A DNA stretch of 64,000 bases from Elioraea rosea. Lineage in GTDB: Bacteria; Pseudomonadota; Alphaproteobacteria; Acetobacterales; Acetobacteraceae. Made by a program: the position numbers and the translations under genes. The notes below the pieces were generated by a model. It saw nothing but the letters and a program-made list of their open reading frames with translations. It made no database searches and was not told where the DNA came from. Positions 25,478 through 34,209 of this stretch are shown one piece after another (positions within the stretch are counted from its first letter, which is position 1; each line of letters opens with the position of its first letter). The stretch is taken from the NCBI RefSeq assembly GCF_007644105.1, contig NZ_VFAC01000005.1, positions 92,475 through 156,474 of the forward strand, written 5' to 3'.

Positions 25478-27418
25478 TCAGGTCCCGCCATGCGGAGCGG
25501 CGAACTCCGGCACCATGACGGAGAGGATGGCAAGCGCCGGCTTCTCGCGCCCCTCGCGCGCGGCGGCGGCTGCCTCGTCCATCGCGCGCGCGACGATCGC
25601 AAGGTCGACCACCCGCGGGCGCGCGACGAGCAGGCCCGCGATCTCGAGCGGCACCACCTCCTCGCGGCCGTGGAACAGCTCCTCGTAGAGCTTCTCGCCG
25701 GGGCGGAGGCCGGTGAAGGTGATCTTCACGTCCACCTCCGGGCGGAGGCCGGCGAGGCGGATCATCTTCCGCGCGAGATCGAGGATGCGGACGGGCTTGC
25801 CCATGTCGAGCACGAAGATCGCCCCGCGCTCCACCGTCTCGGCCACCGCCCCGCCCTGCACCATCGTTGCCATGGCGAGAAGAACGAGGCTCACCGCCTC
25901 CTTCGTCGTCATGAAGTAGCGCACCATGTCGGGGTGCGTGACGGTGAGCGGCCCACCGCGGGCAAGCTGCGCCTGGAACAGCGGCACCACCGAGCCCGTG
26001 GAGCCGAGAACGTTGCCGAAGCGCACCGTGACGAAGCGCGTGGGGTTCTTCGCGTCCTTCGTGCGCAGGTCGAGCCCCTGGCAGTACATCTCGGCGAGCC
26101 GCTTCGTCGCGCCCATCACCGAAGTGGGGTTCACCGCCTTGTCGGTCGAGATCAGCACCATCGCCTCGGCGCCGACGGAGACGGCGGCGTCGGCCACGTT
26201 GCGCGTGCCGTAGGCGTTGGTCAGCACCGCCTCGAGCGGGTTGGCCTCGACGAGCGGGACGTGCTTCAGCGCTGCGGCGTGGAACACGAGCTCGGGGCGG
26301 GAGCGGGCGAAGAGGGCGGCGATGCGCTCGCGGTCGCGGATGTCGCCGATCACCGCCTCGCGTGCAAGCCGCGGGTGGGCGACGCCGATCTCCATGTCGA
26401 TCGCGTAGAGGGCGTACTCGCCGTTGTCGAGAAGCGTCAGATGCGCCGGCCCGGCCTCGGCGATCTGGCGCACGAGCTCGGAGCCGATCGAGCCGCCCGC
26501 GCCGGTGACGAGCACGCGCTTGCCGCGCGATACCGCGGCGATGCTCGCACGGTCGATCGGCATCTCCGGCCGGTCGAGCAGGGCCTGCGGGTCGGTCGGC
26601 GCATCCTCACGGCGGCGATGCGGGCGGCGTGGCCGCAGATCGGACGGGCGGGGAACCTCGAACAGGGGCAGGCCGCGCGTCTCCGCCGCTGCGCGAAGCT
26701 GCGTCAGCGAAAGCCCCGAGATGGCGCGCGAGGCGACGGCGATGGCCGCGGGCGCATCGCCGGTCCCGGCAAGGCGGTCGAGCACCAGCGTGACGTCGCC
26801 GAGGCTCCCGAGCACCGGCGTGCCATGCAGCCTCTGGCCCACCAGCGCCGGGTCGACCGAGAGCATGCCGACGATTCGGTACCGCGCCCCGCTCTGCCGC
26901 TCGAGCGCGCGAAGCAGGAGCTCGGCATGGTCGCCCGCACCGGCGAGCAGAACCGGCGCCGCCTCTGGGTCGCGCCGCACGCTGACCAGAAGCGAGAGAC
27001 GGTAGAGCCCGCGCGCGCCGATCAGCAGGCTCGGCAGGAACAGCAGCAGAAGCGCGATGGTGCCCGGCCGCGGCGGGTGCGGCAGCGCGAGATGGGCGGC
27101 GAGGCTGCCGAGGATAGCGGCGGCAATCGCCCCGCCTGCCGCGCGCGCCATCTCGACCGTTCCGCCATGGCGCCAGGAATCGCGCGGCACGCCGAGGGCG
27201 GCGAGCACGATGGCAGCGATCGCCGCGGTGCCTGCCATGCGCACGGGCAGGACTGAGGCCGGCACGCCGAACCAGGCAACCTCCGGCAGCGACGCCGCCC
27301 CCGCGGCAAGCGCGGCGAGCACCGCATCGGCGAGCAGGATGACGGGGCGTCGTGCGAGGGAGCGGCGGAGGGTCGGGGCCAGCATCGTCGAGGGGGTTGG
27401 GGACGGGGTTCGGGCCAC
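25478..27418 (-). CDS. CapD/WbpM-like nucleotide-sugar dehydratase (membrane-anchored)
   Basis: The protein is 646 residues. Four N-terminal membrane helices (about 20-135) are followed by a CoA-binding-like Rossmann domain with GAGDHAELLLRAL (about residue 170) and a second short-chain dehydrogenase domain with VTGAGGSIGSELVRQ (about 300). The Ser/Met/Lys catalytic set is in STDKAVNPTSVMGATKRLAE. This order is that of UDP-GlcNAc 4,6-dehydratases (WbpM, FlaA1, PglF) that feed polysaccharide or glycan synthesis. GTG at 27418 gives the longest form, and ATG at 27385 is an equally good start. No glycosyltransferases surround it. Confidence 0.88.
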   Translation of the reverse strand: MARTPSPTPSTMLAPTLRRSLARRPVILLADAVLAALAAGAASLPEVAWFGVPASVLPVRMAGTAAIAAIVLAALGVPRDSWRHGGTVEMARAAGGAIAAAILGSLAAHLALPHPPRPGTIALLLLFLPSLLIGARGLYRLSLLVSVRRDPEAAPVLLAGAGDHAELLLRALERQSGARYRIVGMLSVDPALVGQRLHGTPVLGSLGDVTLVLDRLAGTGDAPAAIAVASRAISGLSLTQLRAAAETRGLPLFEVPRPSDLRPRRPHRRREDAPTDPQALLDRPEMPIDRASIAAVSRGKRVLVTGAGGSIGSELVRQIAEAGPAHLTLLDNGEYALYAIDMEIGVAHPRLAREAVIGDIRDRERIAALFARSRPELVFHAAALKHVPLVEANPLEAVLTNAYGTRNVADAAVSVGAEAMVLISTDKAVNPTSVMGATKRLAEMYCQGLDLRTKDAKNPTRFVTVRFGNVLGSTGSVVPLFQAQLARGGPLTVTHPDMVRYFMTTKEAVSLVLLAMATMVQGGAVAETVERGAIFVLDMGKPVRILDLARKMIRLAGLRPEVDVKITFTGLRPGEKLYEELFHGREEVVPLEIAGLLVARPRVVDLAIVARAMDEAAAAAREGREKPALAILSVMVPEFAAPHGGT

Positions 27419-27450
27419 GCGACTCGGCCGGGTTCACCCCCTGTCCACGC

Positions 27451-27481
27451 GGCGGGGCACCCTAGGCGAAGCGGCCCCGCC
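27451..27481 (-). terminator. Hairpin between M20D gene and CapD-like gene
   Basis: GGCGGGGC (27451-27458) and GCCCCGCC (27474-27481) make an eight-base GC stem with a 15-base loop in the 97 bases separating the two same-strand genes. No T-run follows, so it may be a weak or Rho-aided terminator, or simply a stable GC structure. Confidence 0.3.
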
Positions 27482-27515
27482 GATCAAACCGCGCGCCGAC
27501 CCTTCGGCGATGATG

Positions 27516-28691
27516 TCACTCCCGCGCGAGTTCCTGCTCGACGAGCGTCGCCCAGTAGCTGGCCCCGAGCGGCAGGATCGCGTCGTTGAAATCGTACTTG
27601 GAGTTGTGCACGGGGGTGCCGCCCTTGCCGTCCGGCCCCCTCTGGCCGAAGCGGACGAAGCAGCCGGGCACCTTCTGCGCCATGTAGGCGAAATCCTCTC
27701 CGCCGAGGGTGAGCGGCTTCTCGCGGTGCACGCGGGAGGGGTCGATCACCTTCGCCGCCGCGGCGGCCGCACGCTCCGTCGCGTCGGGGTTGTTCATCAC
27801 GATCGGGTAGCCGCGGCTGTACTCGAACCGCACCGTCGCCCCCTGGCTCTCGGCGATGGCCCTGGCGATCGCGCCCATCTGCGCCTCGAGCATGTCCTGC
27901 GTCTCGGGCTTCATCGTGCGCACGGTGCCGTTGATGAAGGCCGTCTCGGGGATGACGTTGCCGGCAGAGCCCGCGTGGAACTGGGTGATCGAGAGCACCG
28001 CCGCGTCCGCCGGGTCGAGCCTGCGGGAGACGAGCGTCTGGTAGGCCATCACGATCTGCGCGCCGATGGTGATCGGGTCGATCGTGACGTGCGGGCGGGC
28101 GGCGTGGCCACCGCGGCCATCGACATGGATGATGAAACGATCCGATGCCGCACTGTTCGGGCCGGCGACGACGTACATCTCGCCGATCGGCAGGTTGGTG
28201 TCGTTGTGCGCGCCGTACACGGCATCGGCCGGGAAGAGGTCGAACAGCCCTTCCTCGACCATGATGCGCCCGCCGCCCGCGCCTTCCTCGGCTGGCTGGA
28301 ACACGAAATGCACCGTGCCGTCGAAGTTCTTCGTCTCGGCGAGGTAGCGCGCGGCGCCGAGCAGCATGGTGGTGTGCCCGTCATGCCCGCAGGCGTGCAT
28401 CTTGCCTGCGAACTGGCTGCGATGGGGAAAGTCGTTCGCCTCCTCCATCGGCAGCGCATCCATGTCGGCGCGGATGGCGATGGCGCGGTTCGAGTTGCCC
28501 ACCTTCAGCGTGCCGACGACGCCGGTGGTGGCGAGCCCGGCGTGTACCTTGATGCCCCAGGCGGCCAGCTTCTCGGCGACGATCGCGGCCGTGCGGTGCT
28601 CCTCGAGCCCGAGCTCGGGGTGCGCATGCAGGTCGCGCCGCCAGGCAGTCATGTCGTCTGCGAAGGCGGCGATGCGGTTGTGGATGGGCAT
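27516..28691 (-). CDS. M20D amidohydrolase (hippurate hydrolase-like)
   Basis: The protein is 391 residues in the M20D family of N-acyl amino-acid amidohydrolases. RRDLHAHPELGLEEHRTA is the classic start, IRADMDALPM carries a metal Asp, and MHACGHDGHTTMLL gives the Cys-x-His pair. VFQPAEEGAGG has the catalytic Glu, and LGGEDFAYM the final ligand region. The ATG at 28691 is followed directly by the homology. A longer in-frame start at 28790 is unneeded. Such enzymes release acyl or benzoyl groups from amino acids; substrate unknown. Confidence 0.93.
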   Translation of the reverse strand: MPIHNRIAAFADDMTAWRRDLHAHPELGLEEHRTAAIVAEKLAAWGIKVHAGLATTGVVGTLKVGNSNRAIAIRADMDALPMEEANDFPHRSQFAGKMHACGHDGHTTMLLGAARYLAETKNFDGTVHFVFQPAEEGAGGGRIMVEEGLFDLFPADAVYGAHNDTNLPIGEMYVVAGPNSAASDRFIIHVDGRGGHAARPHVTIDPITIGAQIVMAYQTLVSRRLDPADAAVLSITQFHAGSAGNVIPETAFINGTVRTMKPETQDMLEAQMGAIARAIAESQGATVRFEYSRGYPIVMNNPDATERAAAAAAKVIDPSRVHREKPLTLGGEDFAYMAQKVPGCFVRFGQRGPDGKGGTPVHNSKYDFNDAILPLGASYWATLVEQELARE

Positions 28692-28849
28692 GGGGTGCTC
28701 CGTGCCGGAAAGCGGGTCGGGCCGGAAGGAAGCACGGGGGGCGGGTGAGGGGAAGGGCACAGGCTCGAAACCCGGCCCTTCGACCAGCAATCACCCTGAA
28801 ACAAACCCTCAGCACGGTCGCGCAACCACACACACCCCGAGCCGCGAGC

Positions 28850-29287
28850 ATGCCGATGCAACGCCTTCCCCTCATCTTCCTCGCCACCGCCGCCTTCTGC
28901 CTTCTGCTCGGCACCGGTCTCGGCATCGGCATGGGCATCGCGCATGACTTCCGCTTCTCGCCCGTACACGCCCACCTGAACCTGCTGGGCTGGACGTCGC
29001 TCGCGCTCATGGGGCTCACCTACGCGGTCTACCCTGCGCTCGGGCAGAACCGGCTCGCGGCCATCGCTCAGTTCACGCTCTCTGGCGTTTCGGCGCTGCT
29101 CTTCCCCGTCGGCATCGCGATCTCGATCGACACGGGCAACCCGGGCTTCGCCATCGCCACCTCGCTCGCCTGGTTCGCAGGTGTCGCGCTGTTCCTCGCG
29201 AGAATCGTGCTGCTCGCCCTCCGGCCGGATGCCGCCGCACCGCGCCGCCGCGCGAGTGACCGGATGCTGCACGTACCCGCCGAGTGA
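28850..29287 (+). CDS. Small HAHLN-motif membrane protein, cytochrome-oxidase-subunit-I-like
   Basis: The protein is 145 residues with about four membrane helices. SPVHAHLNLLGW around residue 45 resembles the first His-containing helix of heme-copper oxidase subunit I or NO reductase, and such short proteins are often filed as cytochrome oxidase-like. The His pair could bind heme or a metal, but that is an inference. A paralogue with HAHLNVLAW lies at 30385, and a universal stress protein remnant is between them. ATG 28850 is taken over 28745 because the latter adds a poorly hydrophobic stretch. Confidence 0.7.
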   Translation: MPMQRLPLIFLATAAFCLLLGTGLGIGMGIAHDFRFSPVHAHLNLLGWTSLALMGLTYAVYPALGQNRLAAIAQFTLSGVSALLFPVGIAISIDTGNPGFAIATSLAWFAGVALFLARIVLLALRPDAAAPRRRASDRMLHVPAE

Positions 29288-29391
29288 TCCCGCCGGAACC
29301 GCGCCGCTTGCCACGGCATCACGCCGTTGCATCGCCGTCGCTCCCGCCATCCCGCGCCGCGCCCTTCCCGCGCGCCAGGGGCCGCAGCACC

Positions 29392-30273
29392 ATGCATGAC
29401 AGCGCGTTCACGTTCGGAAGGCGCCGATTCGGCTGCTGTGCGCGACCGATCTCTCCTCCTGCTCCGACAGGCCGATGCGGCGCGCCGGAATTCTGGCCCG
29501 GACGCGCCGCGCCGCGCTGACGCTTCTCTCCGTCGTTGATGACGATCAGCCCGCAGCGCTCGTGGAGAGCGAGCGGCGACAGGTCGCGGCGCTGCTCGCC
29601 GAGCTCGCCGCCACGGTGGCCGAGCTCCAGGGCATGACGCCCGAGCTCATTGTGGAACCCGGCGATCCGTTCGACACCATCCTCCGCTTCGCCGATGCGC
29701 ACGACGTCGATCTGATCGTCATGGGCGAGCACAGGCGAAGGCTGCTGCGCGACATCATCGTCGGCACCACGGTCGAGCGCGTGATGCGGCTGGGGCGCCA
29801 CCCTGTGCTGACGGCCAACGCGCCGGCGGAGTGCCCCTATCGCCGCGTGCTCGCCGCCGTCGATCTCGCCGAGGAGGGTGCACCGGCGCTTCCCGCTTCG
29901 TCCCGGCTCGGGCTGCTCGATGGCGCCGCGCTCACCCTGTTCCGCGCCTTCACGCCGCTCGCCCAGTCGGCGCTCGTGGTCGGCGATGCCGGGCGGCGGG
30001 AGCTGGAGCGGCAGGGCGCCGAGGAGGGTGCCCGGACGCGCGAGGCGCTGGCCCCGGCTCGCCGCGGCGCAGGGCCTCGGGTCATGCGAGATCGTGGTAC
30101 AGCAGACGCCCGTGTTCGAGGCGCTCGCCGGCGCCGTGGCGGCGACGCTTCCCGACCGCGTGGTGATGGCAACGCGGGCGCCTGGGCCCCTGGGGCGGGT
30201 GATGCTCGGAAGCGTGGCCGAGCAGGCGCTATGCCCCTTCACCAGCGACGTGCTGTTGGTGCCGGCGCCGTGA
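29392..30273 (+). pseudogene. Universal stress protein (two UspA domains), frameshifted
   Basis: Two UspA-type domains are recognisable but lie in different frames. An ATG at 29392 opens MHDSAFTFGRR. The likely continuation is in another frame from about 29424 (PIRLLCATDLSSCSDRPMRRA and onward, about 210 residues), which has no ATG of its own at the domain start. Near 30045-30060 the reading moves again, to RLAAAQGLGSCEIVVQQTP, ending at VLLVPAP with a stop at 30273. The middle has the nucleotide-loop pattern VDLIVMGEHRRRLLRDIIVG with GTTVERVMR. Two indels in one gene suggest a pseudogene, though base-calling errors are possible. It would be about 290 residues if intact. Confidence 0.7.
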
Positions 30274-30310
30274 CCTGGCGCACAGCAACGGCGCCGATAC
30301 ACATCGGGCC

Positions 30311-30324
30311 GTGATCGACATCAC
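30311..30324. promoter_or_regulatory. FNR/Anr-type binding site upstream of second HAHLN gene
   Basis: gTGATcgacATCAc is a perfect TGAT-N4-ATCA palindrome whose centre is about 68 bases before the ATG at 30385. A TAATAT sequence follows at 30329-30334. Only the outermost T and A of the FNR consensus are lacking. It supports oxygen-responsive control of the HAHLN gene. Confidence 0.5.
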
Positions 30325-30384
30325 CCGGTAATATTTGCCCGGCATGCTCTGCTCGGTCATCGCAACGAGCAGCCTGGTGCCGCC

Positions 30385-30780
30385 ATGAAGCGCATCGCCC
30401 TCTTCCTCCTCGCAGCAGCCTCGGCGGCCGCAGCCGCTGCCGCTGCCGCCCTCGTCGCCACGGGTGGCCTCGGGCCGATCCGCATCGCGCCGGAGCATGC
30501 GCATCTCAACGTGCTGGCCTGGGCGGCGCTCGGCGTGATGTGGCTGACGATGCTCCGCAACCCCGTGCTGTTCGCCCATCGCGGCGCGGTGGCGGCCCAA
30601 GGCGCCCTCTCCGGCCTGCCCACGCTGCTCTTCCCGCTCGGCATCAGCCTCGCGCGCGACGGCGACCCCGCCATGCTGACGGCGCTGACGCTTCTCTGGT
30701 GCGCCGGCGCGGTGCTGTTTCTCGGGCGGCTGATCGCACTTCTCGCCCAGCGCGACGAGGGAGCGATCCCGGCGGCGTGA
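30385..30780 (+). CDS. Small HAHLN-motif membrane protein, paralogue
   Basis: The protein is 131 residues with about four membrane helices. An Ala-rich first helix is followed by EHAHLNVLAWAALGVMWLTM at about residue 36, matching the HAHLNLLGW protein at 28850. LSGLPTLLFPLGISLARDG aligns with the other's LSGVSALLFPVGIAISIDTG, so the two are true paralogues across their length. Role unknown; a heme or metal site is possible from the His pair. An FNR-type site precedes it. Confidence 0.7.
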   Translation: MKRIALFLLAAASAAAAAAAAALVATGGLGPIRIAPEHAHLNVLAWAALGVMWLTMLRNPVLFAHRGAVAAQGALSGLPTLLFPLGISLARDGDPAMLTALTLLWCAGAVLFLGRLIALLAQRDEGAIPAA

Positions 30781-30811
30781 CGGCGCCCGCGCCGCGCGCC
30801 ATGCTGCGGCG

Positions 30812-31579
30812 ATGGACGACGAACCGCCCCTGAACCCTGTCTCCTCCTACGGCCTGCGGCTCGTCATGGGCGTCATCGCGCCGGCGACGAACACGACCTC
30901 GCAGCCGGAGATGGAGGCGCTGCGGCCCGATGACGTCGTCAACGCCCATGCCCGCATCCCCAACCCCGACCGCGCCGTGTTCACCGATGCCGATCAGCGC
31001 GCCGTACGGGCCTCGATGGTCGAGGGCCTCGGCGCGGCGCTCGACACGCTCGCGCCCGCGCGGCCGGACCATGTCGTCATCGCGGTGATGGTCGAGACCT
31101 TCGTCGGCGGCGGCGAGCCGGGGGCGCGGCTTCTTGCCGATGCCACCGCGCGCATCGGCTGCCCGGTGACGGCGACGTCGCACGCGCTGCTCGCCGGGCT
31201 CGCCGCGTTGTCGGTCCGCCGCGTGGCGGTTCTGTCGCCCTTCCTCCCCGAGGGCCATGCGGCGGCGATCCGCTTCCTCGAGGAGGCGGGTCACCCGGTC
31301 GTCGCGAGCCACTCGATGAAGATCCACGGGCCCGCGGCGATCGGCCGCGTGCCGCCGATGCGGATCAGGCAGGCGCTCGCCGCGCTCGACACGAAGGAGG
31401 CGGAGGCGGTCGTCCAGGTCGGCACCAACCTGCCCTTCGCGGCGGTCGCGCTCGAGGTGGAGAGGGCGCTCGGCAAGCCGGTTCTCGCGTCGAACCCGGT
31501 CGCCTACTGGCACGCCCTCCGCCGCGCCGGCATAGAGGATCGGCGCAGCGACGCGGGGATGCTCTTCGCTCTGGCGTGA
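30812..31579 (+). CDS. Maleate isomerase / Asp-Glu racemase superfamily protein lacking catalytic cysteines
   Basis: The protein is 255 residues. VIAPATNTTSQPEMEAL near residue 22 is the N-terminal substrate loop of maleate cis-trans isomerases and arylmalonate decarboxylases. Members normally use a Cys after the third strand and a second Cys in a C-T-N-L motif. Here these read IAVMVETFVGGG and VQVGTNLPFA, so both are missing and the only Cys is in RIGCPVTAT. The fold is clear, but racemase or isomerase chemistry by the usual mechanism is unlikely. Genes on both sides are on other operons. Confidence 0.78.
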   Translation: MDDEPPLNPVSSYGLRLVMGVIAPATNTTSQPEMEALRPDDVVNAHARIPNPDRAVFTDADQRAVRASMVEGLGAALDTLAPARPDHVVIAVMVETFVGGGEPGARLLADATARIGCPVTATSHALLAGLAALSVRRVAVLSPFLPEGHAAAIRFLEEAGHPVVASHSMKIHGPAAIGRVPPMRIRQALAALDTKEAEAVVQVGTNLPFAAVALEVERALGKPVLASNPVAYWHALRRAGIEDRRSDAGMLFALA

Positions 31580-31620
31580 GCGATCAGGATTGCCGGCGGG
31601 CTGCCGACTGGCAGGCCTGC

Positions 31621-33459
31621 CTACGCCGCGTCGTCCTCGGCGCGGCGCTCGGCCTTCTTGCGGACATGCGGGTCGAGGTAGCGCTTGCGGAGGCGGATCG
31701 CGCCAGGCGTCACCTCCACGAGCTCGTCGTCCTCGATATAGGCGATGGCCTGCTCGAGGCTCATGCGCCGCGGCGGGGTCAGAAGCATCGCGTCATCCTT
31801 GCCGGCCGCGCGGATGTTTGTGAGCTTCTTCTCCTTGATCGGGTTCACCTCGAGGTCGCCGGCGCGGGAGTTCTCGCCGAGGATCATCCCCTCGTAGACC
31901 TTCTCGCCGGGGTTCACGAAGAGCGTGCCACGCTCCTGCAGGTAGAACAGCGCGTAGTGCACCGCCTCGCCGTCGGCGTTGCTGATCAGCGTGCCGTTGC
32001 GGCGCCCCTCGATCGGGCCCTTCCAGGGGCCGTAGCCGGCGAACAGCCGGTTCATGATGCCAGTGCCGCGCGTATCGGTCAGGAACTCGCCGTGGTAGCC
32101 GATCAGCCCGCGACTCGGGATCATGAAGGTAAGCCTGGTCTTGCCGCCGCCGGAGGGGCGCATGTCGCGAAGCTCGCCCTTCCTCTGCGACATCTTCTCG
32201 ACGACCGCGCCCGTGTAGGCCTCGTCGACGTCGATCAGCACCTCCTCCATCGGCTCCTCGCGCGAGCCGGTCGCCTGGTCGCGGCGGAGGATGACGCGCG
32301 GGCGGCCGATAGCGAGCTCGAACCCCTCGCGGCGCATCGTCTCGATCAGCACGCCAAGCTGGAGCTCGCCGCGGCCGGACACCTCGAAGGCCTCCGCCTC
32401 CTCGCTGTCCTTCACCTTGATGGCGATGTTGCCCTCTGCCTCGCGGTAGAGCCTGTCGCGGATCTGGCGGGAGGTGACCTTCTTGCCCTCGCGGCCGGCG
32501 AGTGGCCCGTCATTGATGCGGAAGGTCATCGACAGCGTCGGCGGGTCGACCGGCGTCGCGGGAAGCGGCACCTCCTGCTCGGGCGCGCAGATCGTGTCCG
32601 GCACCGTCGCCTCGGCCAGCCCAGCGATGGCGATGATGTCGCCCGCCTCCGCTTCCTCCACCGGCACGCGCTCTAGGCCGCGGAAGCTCATCAGCTTGGA
32701 AAGCCGTCCGGTCTCGACCACCGTTCCGTCAGGCCGCATCACCTTCAGCGGCATGTTCACCCGCGCGCGGCCCTGCTCGAGGCGGCCGGTGAGAACGCGG
32801 CCGAGGAAGTTGTCGTAGTCGAGGATCGTGGCAGCCATCGCGAAGGGGGCCTCGGGGTCGAGCTTCGGCGCCGGCACGTGCTTCAGGATCAGCTCGAACA
32901 GGGCAGAGAGATCCTTGCGCGGCCCGTCCATGCTCGTGTCGGCCCAGCCCTGGCGGCCGGAGGCATAGAGCATCGGGAAATCGAGCTGGTCGTCATCCGC
33001 GCCCATGGCGGCGAAGAGGTCGAACACCTCGTTGTGCACCTCGTCGGCGCGCGCGTCCTGGCGGTCGACCTTGTTGACGACGACGATCGGGCGAAGCCCG
33101 CGCGCGAGCGCCTTGCCGACGACGAACTTGGTCTGCGGCAGCGGCCCCTCGGCGGCATCGACCAGGACGATCGCGCCATCGACCATGTTCAGGATGCGCT
33201 CCACCTCGCCGCCGAAATCGGCGTGGCCTGGCGTGTCGACGATGTTGATGCGGTTGCCCTGCCAGACGACCGAGGTGCACTTGGCAAGGATGGTGATGCC
33301 CCGCTCGCGCTCGAGGTCATTCCTGTCGAGCGCCCGCTCCGCCACAAGCTGGTTCTCGCGGAATGCGCCCGACTGCTTGAGGAGCTGGTCGACGAGGGTC
33401 GTCTTCCCATGGTCGACATGCGCAATGATCGCGACATTGCGGATCTCAGAAGTGCTCAC
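31621..33459 (-). CDS. typA: Translational GTPase TypA/BipA
   Basis: The protein is 612 residues, the normal length. The G domain is intact: AHVDHGKTTL (G1), RGITI (G2), DTPGHADFGGEVER (G3), NKVDR (G4). Domains II, III and V, plus the TypA-specific C-terminal part (RGTGIMNRLFAGY and LTNIRAAGKDD), are present. It is a ribosome-binding GTPase needed for growth under stress and for large-subunit assembly. The ATG at 33459 begins MSTSEIRNVAIIAHVDHG. No close partners: the racemase-fold gene converges 41 bases downstream. Confidence 0.97.
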   Translation of the reverse strand: MSTSEIRNVAIIAHVDHGKTTLVDQLLKQSGAFRENQLVAERALDRNDLERERGITILAKCTSVVWQGNRINIVDTPGHADFGGEVERILNMVDGAIVLVDAAEGPLPQTKFVVGKALARGLRPIVVVNKVDRQDARADEVHNEVFDLFAAMGADDDQLDFPMLYASGRQGWADTSMDGPRKDLSALFELILKHVPAPKLDPEAPFAMAATILDYDNFLGRVLTGRLEQGRARVNMPLKVMRPDGTVVETGRLSKLMSFRGLERVPVEEAEAGDIIAIAGLAEATVPDTICAPEQEVPLPATPVDPPTLSMTFRINDGPLAGREGKKVTSRQIRDRLYREAEGNIAIKVKDSEEAEAFEVSGRGELQLGVLIETMRREGFELAIGRPRVILRRDQATGSREEPMEEVLIDVDEAYTGAVVEKMSQRKGELRDMRPSGGGKTRLTFMIPSRGLIGYHGEFLTDTRGTGIMNRLFAGYGPWKGPIEGRRNGTLISNADGEAVHYALFYLQERGTLFVNPGEKVYEGMILGENSRAGDLEVNPIKEKKLTNIRAAGKDDAMLLTPPRRMSLEQAIAYIEDDELVEVTPGAIRLRKRYLDPHVRKKAERRAEDDAA

Positions 33460-33611
33460 GCACGCATCCCTTCAGATGAGCCGGGCCAGAGGCGCGGCGC
33501 AGGCACGGCAAAGGCCGGCGTCCTGGGCATCGAGAACTGTCCAGGGTCGGTCAGGTCGGCCGTGCGGCTTCGTTACGCGGCACACATAGGGGGGACGGGG
33601 CCAGGATGCGA

Positions 33612-33649
33612 GGAAAAAAGACAGCATGACTGTCCTGTGACGCTGTCTT
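33612..33649 (-). terminator. Intrinsic terminator for gene ending at 33684
   Basis: On the reverse strand AAGACAGC and GCTGTCTT make an eight-base stem around a 16-base loop, followed at once by TTTT (the A-run at 33612-33617 on the given strand). It lies 35-72 bases past the stop of the DUF2076-like gene. The AT content and T-run are unusual for this GC-rich window, which supports a real terminator. Confidence 0.6.
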
Positions 33650-33683
33650 CGCAAGCCGGGTACGCGTCGGCGAGCGCCGATGC

Positions 33684-34184
33684 CTATTTCGGGTCGGGCG
33701 GCGGGATGGCGCCCTTGATGGCGTACCAGTCTTCCTCCGGCACGGCCTTCTTCACCTCGACGCCTCCCCCCCAGTGGAACTCACCCCCCTCCGGGCCGGG
33801 CTGCACGGTGCCGGCCTCGGCGTCCATCAGGAGCTTGCCGGAGGCGAAGGCGGCAGCGGCGGCGAACACGCCCTGCAGGAAGGAGCCATCCGGCGCCGGC
33901 ATGCGGGGGGTATCGGCGATCTCGAGCGTCAGGTACCGCGCCGCGCCGACCTGCCAGGCCGCCTCGGCCGCACGCTCCCGCTCCAGCTCCGACAGCCTCG
34001 CCCGCAGCGAGGCGATGGCCGCCTCCTGGGCGAGAAGCACCTGCGCCATCACGCCGGCCGGGTCCGACAGCCCGGCAGCCTTCTCGGCCGCGTAGCGCAT
34101 CGCCTCCGGGTCATGCGACAGGCCCTGAAGATGGGCGATCCGCGTGAACAGCCGCGCGATCAACGCTGCCTCGTCACCGGTCAT
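33684..34184 (-). CDS. DUF2076-like hypothetical protein
   Basis: The protein is 166 residues. The first 80 (MTGDEAALIARLFTRIAHLQG, DPEAMRYAAEK, LLAQEAAIASLRARLSELE) follow the helix pattern of DUF2076, ending in a short coiled coil. After that comes a low-complexity region and an Ala-rich hydrophobic stretch (GVFAAAAAFASGKLL). The last 40 residues are rich in Gly, Glu and Pro. The ATG at 34184 follows GGGAGGTGGCG and begins the homology; a longer frame to 34427 is antisense to other coding DNA. Function unknown. It lies 25 bases downstream of the PfkB kinase on the same strand. Confidence 0.7.
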   Translation of the reverse strand: MTGDEAALIARLFTRIAHLQGLSHDPEAMRYAAEKAAGLSDPAGVMAQVLLAQEAAIASLRARLSELERERAAEAAWQVGAARYLTLEIADTPRMPAPDGSFLQGVFAAAAAFASGKLLMDAEAGTVQPGPEGGEFHWGGGVEVKKAVPEEDWYAIKGAIPPPDPK

Positions 34185-34209
34185 CGCCACCTCCCCATGG
34201 CCGCTCGCG

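Noticed and set aside
27057..28748. 563-residue forward frame
   Set aside because: Antisense to the M20D amidohydrolase, which shows all metal ligands.
29537..29551. TTGAT-N4-ATCAG in the uspA remnant resembling an FNR site
   Set aside because: It is inside coding sequence for VVDDDQ and has no gene start downstream.
33472..33654. 60-residue reverse frame before typA
   Set aside because: No homology or ribosome site, and it overlaps the terminator hairpin.
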